DNA of 64,000 nt, taken from assembly GCF_011947285.1 (NCBI RefSeq), contig NZ_JAAOZT010000014.1:1-64000 (forward strand). Reading direction: 5' to 3'. The stretch is from Glaciimonas immobilis. Lineage in GTDB: Bacteria; Pseudomonadota; Gammaproteobacteria; Burkholderiales; Burkholderiaceae_D. Both the position numbers and the translations under genes were made by a program. Positions 31,797 to 39,496 of this stretch are shown one piece after another. The first letter of the stretch is position 1; every line of letters starts with the position of its first letter. The notes beneath the pieces were generated by a model. That model had not been told where the DNA came from, did not search any database, and saw nothing but the letters and a program-made list of their open reading frames with translations.

Positions 31797-31930
31797 GTTG
31801 CAGATCGTAAGCGGGTTCAGAAATCAGGTGATACTCAATCTGGACGCCTCCCAGGCACACGATCGCCGGGTAGCGGACGGAAGCAAATCTTTACTTAGTG
31901 CATGCTATAGGCAAAAGATTCCCGGGAACC

Positions 31931-31953
31931 AAAAAAACGGGCCTCGCGGCCCG
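31931..31953 (-). terminator. Intrinsic terminator of tsf
   Basis: CGGGCC at 31938 and GGCCCG at 31948 with a four-base loop; on the minus strand a run of seven T follows. It lies 14 bases past the tsf stop. Confidence 0.9.
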
Positions 31954-31966
31954 CTTTTCGTAATAC

Positions 31967-32848
31967 TTAAGCTTGTCCGGCAGCAGCAACTGTCGCTGCA
32001 ACCTCTGCAGCAAAGTCATCCACTTTTTTCTCAATGCCTTCACCAACCACGTACATGGCGAAAGACTTAACACTGGAATTAGCTTCCTTCAGCATTTGCT
32101 CAACGGTTTGCTTATCGTTTTTGACAAATGACTGATTTAATAAGGATACTTCCTTCAAAAACTTCTGAACCGAACCTTCGATCATTTTCGCAGCGATTTC
32201 AGCAGGCTTGCCTGATTCTGCCGCTTTCAATGTTGCCACCGAACGCTCTTTTTCAATTAGTTCTGCCGGAACCTGATCCGATGACAAAGACACTGGCTTC
32301 ATTGCTGCGATGTGCATCGCAACGTCTTTACCGACTTGCTCAACTGCGCCGTCATATTCAACCATCACCCCAATACTGGTGCCGTGGATGTAAGAAGCCA
32401 GTTTAGCGGTAGTCTCGAAACGCTTAAAACGACGAATCGACATGTTTTCACCAATACGACCAATCAATTCGGTACGGCATGATTCGATCGTACCGCCATT
32501 CAAAGGTAGCGCAGCCAATGCAGCAAGATCAACTGGATTGTTTTCTGCGGCCAACTTGGCGCAAGCATTGACCAGAGCAATGAATTCGTCATTTTTTGTT
32601 ACGAAATCCGTCTCGCAGTTAACTTCCACTAACGCACCAACGCCGCCAGAGATGTAAGCTGCAACGACGCCTTCTGCCGTAACACGGGATGCCGCTTTAG
32701 AAGCTTTACCACCTAATTTAACGCGTAGGATCTCTTCCGCTTTGACCATATCGCCATCGGCTTCAGTCAGCGCCTTTTTGCATTCCATCATTGGCGCATC
32801 AGTTTTAGCGCGCAATTCACCAACTAGTGCTGCAGTAATAACTGCCAT
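31967..32848 (-). CDS. tsf: Translation elongation factor Ts
   Basis: Guanine-nucleotide exchange factor for EF-Tu. About 293 residues from ATG 32848 ([16 protein letters not shown]), which has CAGGAG eight bases upstream; the frame extends six residues further to 32866 without a better signal. [18 protein letters not shown] and [14 protein letters not shown] signatures are present. It is separated from rpsB by a terminator that should set the S2 to EF-Ts ratio. Confidence 0.98.
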   Translation of the reverse strand: MAVITAALVGELRAKTDAPMMECKKALTEADGDMVKAEEILRVKLGGKASKAASRVTAEGVVAAYISGGVGALVEVNCETDFVTKNDEFIALVNACAKLAAENNPVDLAALAALPLNGGTIESCRTELIGRIGENMSIRRFKRFETTAKLASYIHGTSIGVMVEYDGAVEQVGKDVAMHIAAMKPVSLSSDQVPAELIEKERSVATLKAAESGKPAEIAAKMIEGSVQKFLKEVSLLNQSFVKNDKQTVEQMLKEANSSVKSFAMYVVGEGIEKKVDDFAAEVAATVAAAGQA

Positions 32849-33001
32849 GTCATTCTCCTGGATCAATTGGTGCAGGTAAAATTCGTTCGCGTCACTTCAC
32901 GTTCGCTTTGGAGCCGCGAATACTCTCGTGGCGCTCGCCATCCAAGTGCTATTGCAAACCATCCGTCACCTGCACATCAGTCAAAAATATTCGGTTTATA
33001 C

Positions 33002-33033
33002 AAAAAAAGGGGCCATCGCTGCCCCCTTTTTTT
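33002..33033 (-). terminator. Terminator/attenuator between rpsB and tsf
   Basis: AAAAAAAGGGG (33002) pairs with CCCCTTTTTTT (through 33033) across a loop CCATCGCTGC, giving a stem flanked by A and T runs that works on either strand. It lies 31 bases past the rpsB stop and before tsf. Confidence 0.85.
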
Positions 33034-33063
33034 GGTTGAAGTGCTTTACCTCAGTCTCAGGAT

Positions 33064-33816
33064 TTACGCCTGATCGTTAACTTCAACGAAGTCATCACCA
33101 GCATTGCCCTTGATTAGCTCAACGATTTCATTAACGGCGCTAGCGCGACCTTCAATGATTGCATCTGCGACGCCACGTGCGTACAAAGCGATTGCTTTAG
33201 ACGAATCGTCGTTACCAGGAATAATGTAAGTCACGCCTTCTGGCGAGTGATTTGTATCAACAACGCCGATAACCGGAATGCCCAATTTTGCGGCTTCAGT
33301 AATCGCACCTTTGTGGTAACCAACGTCGATAACAAAGATCGCGTCAGGAATGCCGCCCATATCCTTGATACCACCGATAGCTTTTTGCAACTTGATCATT
33401 TCACGCTGAAACATCAAACCTTCTTTTTTGCTCAAATTTTCTACTGAGCCGTCAGCAATCGACGCTTCCATTTCTTTAAGACGCTTGATCGAAGTCTTGA
33501 TAGTCTTGAAGTTAGTCAGCATACCGCCCAACCAACGTTGATCTACAAATGGTGAACCCGAACGTGCTGCTTCCGCGGCGATAATTTCGCGTGCCTGACG
33601 TTTAGTACCGACAAACAGGATGTTGCCACGATTGGATGACAATTGACGAATATACTTCATCGCCTCTTGGTACATACCTAGGGTTTTTTCCAGATTGACA
33701 ATGTGGATTTTATTGCGGTGACCGAAGATGTACGGTGCCATCTTAGGGTTCCAGAAACGAGTTTGGTGACCAAAGTGAACACCGGCTTCCAGCATTTCGA
33801 GCATTGTTACTGACAT
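33064..33816 (-). CDS. rpsB: 30S ribosomal protein S2
   Basis: 250 residues from ATG 33816 ([18 protein letters not shown]), preceded by GGAGAAA; the frame extends 13 codons upstream without homology. [31 protein letters not shown] and NKRAIREG-like later regions fit S2. The acidic tail ([14 protein letters not shown]) is typical of betaproteobacteria. First gene of the rpsB-tsf cluster. Confidence 0.98.
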   Translation of the reverse strand: MSVTMLEMLEAGVHFGHQTRFWNPKMAPYIFGHRNKIHIVNLEKTLGMYQEAMKYIRQLSSNRGNILFVGTKRQAREIIAAEAARSGSPFVDQRWLGGMLTNFKTIKTSIKRLKEMEASIADGSVENLSKKEGLMFQREMIKLQKAIGGIKDMGGIPDAIFVIDVGYHKGAITEAAKLGIPVIGVVDTNHSPEGVTYIIPGNDDSSKAIALYARGVADAIIEGRASAVNEIVELIKGNAGDDFVEVNDQA

Positions 33817-34188
33817 AATTTTCTCCAGGGTTGGGTCTGGAATCTGCTCAGTCACCCGACTTGTTAGACAAGCAAGGCACCCTTTTCGAGCGGATTCGCG
33901 ATTTAAAACAACGAGTTACAGCTATAAACAGTATTTCTTCCGGACCAGGATGTAACAATGCTATTCAATTGTCTATCCCAGCCAGCCCAAGATTCTACCT
34001 CAAAACGTATGCATCCTTCAAGTGCCGCATTACCTGAATTACAGCGGAGCTTAGCTAGCTCGTCTATAATTGATCCTTGATTAGGCTTGCTGTCGAACCT
34101 CGCCAACACCCTTACGAGGATTCGGCCGATATTTTCCTCGGATTCCTTCTGCACTATTTTGCAATTTTTTACCAAAAGTTATCTACCT
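33817..34188. other. Divergent promoter region of rpsB and map
   Basis: 372 bases between the divergent starts. In many proteobacteria the rpsB leader RNA is autoregulated by S2; I could not draw a convincing pseudoknot here. No gene is supported; the apparent long start of the map frame runs through this gap. Confidence 0.35.
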
Positions 34189-34992
34189 ATGTCCTCTATT
34201 TCGATTAAAACCGCCGAAGATATTGCTGGCATGCGCATCGCTGGCAAACTTGCCTCGGAAGTTCTTGATTACATCACGCCTTTTGTGAAGGTCGGCGTCA
34301 CTACTGGTGAGCTTGATCGTCTATGTCATGAGTACATGTCAAACGTGCAAGGCACCATTCCCGCTCCCCTTAATTATTGTCCCCCTGGTTACACCCCCTA
34401 TCCAAAAGCCATCTGTACATCGGTAAATGATGTAATCTGCCACGGCATTCCTGGCGACAAGGTACTCAAAAACGGCGATGTCGTGAACCTTGATATCACC
34501 GTCATCAAGGATGGTTATCATGGCGACACTAGCCGGATGTTTTATGCGGGTGAACCCTCGATCATGGCGAAACGACTTGGCGACATCACTTATGAATGTA
34601 TGTGGCTGGGGATTGCCAAGATTAAACCCGGCGCTCACCTTGGCGATATTGGATACGTGATCCAGCAACACGCGGAAAAAGCTGGGTACAGCGTCGTGCG
34701 TGAATTTTGCGGTCACGGCATCGGAAAAGTCTTCCACGAAGAACCGCAGGTATTACATTATGGTCGCCCTGGGACACTTGAAAAATTAGAGGCCGGTATG
34801 ATATTTACGGTCGAGCCGATGATTAATGCCGGACGCCGCGATATACGCGAAATGGGCGATGGCTGGACCATTCGCACGAAAGATCGTAGCCTGTCGGCTC
34901 AATGGGAACACACAGTACTGGTAACAGAAACCGGTTACGAAATTCTGACCAAGTCAGATGGAACGCCACCGCCGCCTGCTTTCATTGCCTGA
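34189..34992 (+). CDS. map: Methionine aminopeptidase, type I
   Basis: Removes the initiator methionine. 267 residues from ATG 34189 (MSSISIKTAEDIAGMRIAG); the longer frame from 34087 adds 34 residues that are not family-like. Metal ligands are visible: NLDITVIKDGYHGDTSRMF (two Asp), EFCGHGIGKVFHEEP (His) and TVEPMIN (Glu), with a final Glu in SAQWEHTVLVTETG. It is divergent from rpsB, a conserved arrangement. Confidence 0.97.
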   Translation: MSSISIKTAEDIAGMRIAGKLASEVLDYITPFVKVGVTTGELDRLCHEYMSNVQGTIPAPLNYCPPGYTPYPKAICTSVNDVICHGIPGDKVLKNGDVVNLDITVIKDGYHGDTSRMFYAGEPSIMAKRLGDITYECMWLGIAKIKPGAHLGDIGYVIQQHAEKAGYSVVREFCGHGIGKVFHEEPQVLHYGRPGTLEKLEAGMIFTVEPMINAGRRDIREMGDGWTIRTKDRSLSAQWEHTVLVTETGYEILTKSDGTPPPPAFIA

Positions 34993-35344
34993 ACCTGCGC
35001 GCTATCGCTGTTACTGAAGGCCTCGCAACATCACTAGAATTCTACGGAACCAAAACCCGCATCGTGAAGACAAGACCCCAGTGCTGCGGCCGGACTGGGC
35101 TGTAGAATATAGGACTGGGAGCTCGGCGGACTGCAATTTGCGATATTCCCGAGCGCAAGCGGCTCCGATGATAGTCAACTTTTAACTCTGGGAAAGTGCG
35201 GAGTTCCGTGTGAAAATAAAAACAATCCCAAAACCCACGTTCACAACCCCGACCTTTCCTTATTAAACAGTTTGTCCTTTAGCGCGCGTTATTTTTATTC
35301 AGACGTTTGCCCAACCACACTTCTTTCGCTAAGACAGCGTAGCC
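34993..35344. other. map-glnD intergenic region
   Basis: 352 bases without a supported gene; probably contains the glnD promoter. I see no clear operator or terminator. Confidence 0.35.
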
Positions 35345-37897
35345 ATGTCGACACTTGCCAAAACTTTAAAGAATCAATTAAGAACCGAGCGACAAACCAT
35401 CATCGATGCTTTTTTGGAAAACGGTAAGCCAGAACCACTATTGAAGCAGTTGCGGCAAAGTGTTGATACCGCGCTAACCCTTGCATGGAAGTTATTGCAG
35501 CTACCAGCCTGCGCCGCCTTGGTGGCCGTGGGCGGCTACGGGCGCGGTGAATTATTTCCCCACTCAGATGTCGATTTGCTGATTTTGCTGGAAGGTCCTC
35601 CTGATGCGGAGCTCATCTGTACATTAGAGCAACTTGTTCAGTTATTCTGGGACATTGGGCTGGAAATCGGTCACAGCATCCGCTCGGTGGATGAATGCAT
35701 GACTGAAGCTGCTGCGGATATCACCGTCAAGACCAGTTTACTTGAGGCGCGATTAATCACTGGTAACAAGGCCCTATTTAGCGAGTTGCAAGTCCGCTAT
35801 AACGCGGCGATGGACCCGCGCACCTTCTTTCAGGCAAAAAAACTGGAAATGCGCCAGCGTCACGTGAAATTTGAAGATACGGCCTTTAGTCTGGAGCCAA
35901 ACTGCAAAGAAAGTCCTGGTGGCCTGCGTGATCTGCAAGTGATTTTATGGGTAACTAAAGCCGCCGGCCTGGGCGACTCATGGAGTAAACTTGCTAAAAT
36001 GTCACTAATTACCGCCACCGAAGCCCGACAATTAAAGCAAAAAGAGCGCGCCTTTAAAGACATCCGCATACGCTTGCACATCTACACCAATCGACGTGAG
36101 GATCGGCTGGTATTTGACGTCCAGACCCCAATCGCTGAAACGTTGGGCTTCAAGACCACAGAAACCCGCCGCGCCAGCGAGTATCTGATGCAAAGGTATT
36201 ACTGGGCCGCAAAATCAGTGACCCAGCTCAATCTGGTGCTGCTACAAAATATTGAAGCGTATCTATTTCCGCAACCGATCGTGCCGCGCCCGATCAATGA
36301 ACGATTCAACCAATTCAACGGCTTGATTGACATCGTCGCCGACGATCAATTTGAGACCATACCGTCCACCATGCTTGAGTTATTTGCGCTGATCGCTAGC
36401 GATACGCAACTCAAAGACATGACCGTGCGTACGCGTCGCGCTTTATGGCATGCGCGCATCAAGATTGACCCCGCCTTCCGCCGCAATCCATACAATCGCG
36501 CACTGTTCATGCAGATTATTCAGGCACCGCAAGGCATTACCCATGCGTTGCGCGGCATGACCGAAACGGGTGTACTGGGACGGTACCTTCCAAATTTTCG
36601 TCGTATTGTCGGCCAGATGCAGCATGACCTGTTTCACGTTTATACGGTTGACCAGCATATTTTGATGGTAGTCCGCAATGTGCGACGATTCACGATGAGT
36701 GAGCACGCCCACGAGTATCCGTTCTGTAGTCAGTTGATGGCCAATTTTCCACGTCCATGGATACTATATGTCGCTGCGCTATTTCACGATATCGCCAAAG
36801 GTCGTGGCGGGGATCATTCGCAATTGGGTATGGTCGATGCGCGGATATTTTGCCAACAGCATGGTATGTCCACCGACGACACGGAGCTTGTCGTATTTTT
36901 AGTACAGCAGCACCTGACGATGTCGCATGTTGCGCAAAAGCAGGATATGTCCGATCCTGATGTCATATTACAATTTGTTAACACGGTCAGAGACGAGCGC
37001 CACCTGACAGCACTTTACTTGTTGACGGTCGCAGACATTCGTGGCACCAGTCCCAAGGTATGGAATGCCTGGAAGGGCAAGCTGTTAGAAGACTTATATC
37101 GCATTACCTTGCGCGTGCTAGGCGGCGAGACGCCCTCAACCGACCGCGAGCTGAAAAACACGCAAGAAGACGCGTTGAAGACCTTGCGTCTGTATGGCTT
37201 GCCTAACGATGCGCATGAGGCGTTATGGAAGCAGCTCGACGTTGCTTATTTTTTGCGCCACGATGCCGCAGATATCGCCTGGCAAACGCGTTCTTTCTAC
37301 ACGCTTGTGGATAGCCCTAAACCGATCGTAAAAGCCAGACTGGCACCTATTGGAGAAGGCTTGCAGGTTGCTGTCTACACGCCGGATGAAGCCGATTTAT
37401 TTGCGCGTATATGCAGCTATTTTGACAGCAAGAATTTCAGTATTCTGGACGCCAAAATTCACACGACCAAACATGGTTATGCGCTCGATACGTTTTTATT
37501 AAGTGCGCCATTGTTCGCCAAACATTACCGCGACATCATCAACCTTATCGAACATGAACTGACGGAACAACTGGAGACGCGTGGGCCATTGGCCTCGCCG
37601 ATGCGCGGTCGCCTGTCGCGACTATCGCGTACTTTTCCGGTTACACCAACGGTGGATTTGAAACCAGACGAACGTGGTCAATTTTATCTTCTAAACATTA
37701 CCGCCAACGACCGTACCGGTTTGCTGTACTTAATCGCCAACGTGTTAGCCAAATACAAGATTAACTTGCATACAGCCAAGATCATGACCTTGGGTGAACG
37801 GGTGGAAGACGTTTTTTTAGTCGATGGAAATGCACTAAATCATAGTCGGACCCAATTACAACTCGAAACCGATTTGCTCGATGCTCTGCAAATATAG
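35345..37897 (+). CDS. glnD: PII uridylyltransferase/uridylyl-removing enzyme
   Basis: Senses glutamine and modifies PII proteins, controlling nitrogen metabolism. 850 residues, normal. The nucleotidyltransferase motif GGYGRGELFPHSDVDLLIL is near residue 65, the HD hydrolase motif LFHDIAKGRGGDHSQLG near residue 480, and two C-terminal ACT domains (about 690-850; second with NDRTGLLYLIANVLAKYKI). Its closeness to the cyanophycin genes is suggestive because cyanophycin synthesis is nitrogen-regulated, but both linkages may be coincidental. Confidence 0.97.
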   Translation: MSTLAKTLKNQLRTERQTIIDAFLENGKPEPLLKQLRQSVDTALTLAWKLLQLPACAALVAVGGYGRGELFPHSDVDLLILLEGPPDAELICTLEQLVQLFWDIGLEIGHSIRSVDECMTEAAADITVKTSLLEARLITGNKALFSELQVRYNAAMDPRTFFQAKKLEMRQRHVKFEDTAFSLEPNCKESPGGLRDLQVILWVTKAAGLGDSWSKLAKMSLITATEARQLKQKERAFKDIRIRLHIYTNRREDRLVFDVQTPIAETLGFKTTETRRASEYLMQRYYWAAKSVTQLNLVLLQNIEAYLFPQPIVPRPINERFNQFNGLIDIVADDQFETIPSTMLELFALIASDTQLKDMTVRTRRALWHARIKIDPAFRRNPYNRALFMQIIQAPQGITHALRGMTETGVLGRYLPNFRRIVGQMQHDLFHVYTVDQHILMVVRNVRRFTMSEHAHEYPFCSQLMANFPRPWILYVAALFHDIAKGRGGDHSQLGMVDARIFCQQHGMSTDDTELVVFLVQQHLTMSHVAQKQDMSDPDVILQFVNTVRDERHLTALYLLTVADIRGTSPKVWNAWKGKLLEDLYRITLRVLGGETPSTDRELKNTQEDALKTLRLYGLPNDAHEALWKQLDVAYFLRHDAADIAWQTRSFYTLVDSPKPIVKARLAPIGEGLQVAVYTPDEADLFARICSYFDSKNFSILDAKIHTTKHGYALDTFLLSAPLFAKHYRDIINLIEHELTEQLETRGPLASPMRGRLSRLSRTFPVTPTVDLKPDERGQFYLLNITANDRTGLLYLIANVLAKYKINLHTAKIMTLGERVEDVFLVDGNALNHSRTQLQLETDLLDALQI

Positions 37898-37969
37898 GGA
37901 AATATAGACAAAAAACCCGGCAGCGATTAACTTTCCTTATTTATTTAATCTTATTTGATTTGTACTTTT

Positions 37970-38716
37970 ATGACCGAACCATTACGCCTTTCCAAACGCA
38001 TGTCTGAACTTGGGCTTTGCTCACGCCGAGAAGCCGACGAGTGGATCTCCCGCGGCTGGGTCCGGGTAGACGGCATCATTATCTCCGAGCTTGGCAGTAA
38101 AGTACTGCCGCATCAACACGTGACCGTAGACCGTCAGGCCAGCGCTGAACAGGCTAAACGCGTCACCATTCTGATCAATAAACCGATGGGCTATGTCAGC
38201 GGCCAGGCCGAAGACGGTTATAAGCCAGCGGTGGTATTGGTGAATGGCGCAAGCCGCTGGAAAGAAGACAAGTCGGTACAAGAATTTCACGGGAGTCAGT
38301 TACGCCATCTGGTTCCTGCCGGTCGCCTGGATATTGACTCCGTTGGATTGCTTGTGTTGACGCAAGATGGTCGCATTGCCAAAGAATTGATCGGTGAAGA
38401 TTCGTCCATCGACAAAGAATACCTCGTCCGCGTTCAATATCATCACGGCGCAAAATTACCTGACAGCGAGTTGCGACGCCTGAATTTTGGGTTGTCGCTG
38501 GACGGCAAACCACTTAAACGCGCCATTGTTAAATGGCAGAATGAAGATCAACTCAGCTTTACGTTACGCGAAGGTAAAAAAAGACAGATTCGCCGCATGT
38601 GCGAAGCAGTTGGCTTGAAAGTGACGGGATTGAAACGCATCCGCATTGGCAAAATTACGCTAGGGGATTTACCTACCGGCGAATGGCGCTATCTGAATAT
38701 TGACGAGAACTTTTGA
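37970..38716 (+). CDS. RsuA/RluB/RluF-family pseudouridine synthase
   Basis: 248 residues from ATG 37970 (MTEPLRLSKRMSELG). An S4 RNA-binding domain (LCSRREADEWISRGWVRVDG) is followed by the synthase domain with catalytic Asp in PAGRLDIDSVGLLVLT and the C-terminal KKRQIRRMCEAVGLKVTGL motif. The ending GEWRYL and size resemble RluF/RluB, which modify 23S rRNA (RluF also tRNA-Tyr), but the exact target cannot be fixed. Confidence 0.9.
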   Translation: MTEPLRLSKRMSELGLCSRREADEWISRGWVRVDGIIISELGSKVLPHQHVTVDRQASAEQAKRVTILINKPMGYVSGQAEDGYKPAVVLVNGASRWKEDKSVQEFHGSQLRHLVPAGRLDIDSVGLLVLTQDGRIAKELIGEDSSIDKEYLVRVQYHHGAKLPDSELRRLNFGLSLDGKPLKRAIVKWQNEDQLSFTLREGKKRQIRRMCEAVGLKVTGLKRIRIGKITLGDLPTGEWRYLNIDENF

Positions 38717-38806
38717 TAAAGGCGCCGCATCATTTAGATGATAATGTGCCCGATTATAATTAATATTAAACTCAAATTTACTCAAATCAAAACAATTTTA
38801 TTTGGT

Positions 38807-38834
38807 CCAGAGGGGCGGCCTGATGCCCCTCTGG
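38807..38834. terminator. GC-rich hairpin between the pseudouridine synthase and DUF1854 genes
   Basis: CCAGAGGGGC at 38807 and GCCCCTCTGG at 38825 form a perfect ten-pair stem with an eight-base loop, between convergent genes. A/T-rich sequence lies on the left, so it could terminate the DUF1854 transcript, but there is no clean T-run. Confidence 0.6.
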
Positions 38835-38854
38835 AGACCTGATCAGCAATCAGC

Positions 38855-38884
38855 ATGACATCAAGCCGTGATGACATCAAGCCG
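38855..38884. repeat. 14-bp direct repeat ATGACATCAAGCCG, period 16
   Basis: Two perfect copies at 38855-38868 and 38871-38884 separated by TG, just downstream of the DUF1854 gene. Function unknown. Confidence 0.8.
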
Positions 38885-38952
38885 CATAGCGAAAGCGGCG
38901 ATATTGCATCAGGGCTTCAATCCTTAAAAAGGCACTTTCTGTTTCCAGTAAT

Positions 38953-39435
38953 TTACAGAAATCGATCCAGAATCTTCCGGCTCGCCTTGTCCAAATTATG
39001 TAAATCGCGAATCACAAAATGCACACCATGATTATCGGCAATCAACAGCGCTGCTCCGGCTAATCGACGAATATCCTCCTCGCCTTTTAGCGTAAAGGAA
39101 GCCTCACCGCGATTAGTGGCGACTGTCCAGATACTGGGTGTTGAATAACTGGAGACGCGCGTAATCTGGTTGATTTCGGGTATAAACTCGCGACGTGCCA
39201 GTTCTTGTTCCACCAGCATACGCGTATCATCCGCCAAATCACTCAGATGATCTATCCACACTAATTCTTGCCCGTTTGCGGCGACAATCGACAATCCCTC
39301 GTCAGCCGCACTAATTGGAAAAGCCCGCACTGGCAAAACCCCTTGATACTCCTCTCCATCGGGGGATGTGAATATAAGTCGACCGAACGCATTGAGACGC
39401 AGGCGGAAGTCGTGTTGTGGCATTGTGGTGGTCAT
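38953..39435 (-). CDS. DUF1854 protein of the cyanophycin locus
   Basis: 160-residue soluble protein with no signal peptide or membrane helix. The pattern RLNAFGRLIFTSPDGEEYQGV at the N terminus and WTVATNRGEASF with a following RDLHNLDKASRKILDRFL tail matches the DUF1854 family, which is almost always next to cyanophycin synthetase genes together with the ABC transporter found here. Function unknown. It lies 61 bases after the transporter gene on the same strand, so probably shares its transcript and may be an accessory subunit. A second start at 39423 is possible. Confidence 0.88.
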   Translation of the reverse strand: MTTTMPQHDFRLRLNAFGRLIFTSPDGEEYQGVLPVRAFPISAADEGLSIVAANGQELVWIDHLSDLADDTRMLVEQELARREFIPEINQITRVSSYSTPSIWTVATNRGEASFTLKGEEDIRRLAGAALLIADNHGVHFVIRDLHNLDKASRKILDRFL

Positions 39436-39496
39436 CCTTATGTTGGTCCTTGTGCGAGTCTATGTGCGAGTCTTGGTCGGATCCTTGTCACGGTCT

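Larger units (their letters stand above)
31494..31966. other. tsf-pyrH intergenic region with tandem repeat
   Basis: 473 bases between tsf and pyrH. Near tsf is its terminator (31931). A perfect 12-base duplication (TTACGCCCACTT at 31773 and 31785) is followed by the motif core CAGATCGTAAGCGGGTT at 31801. No gene is supported. Confidence 0.5.
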
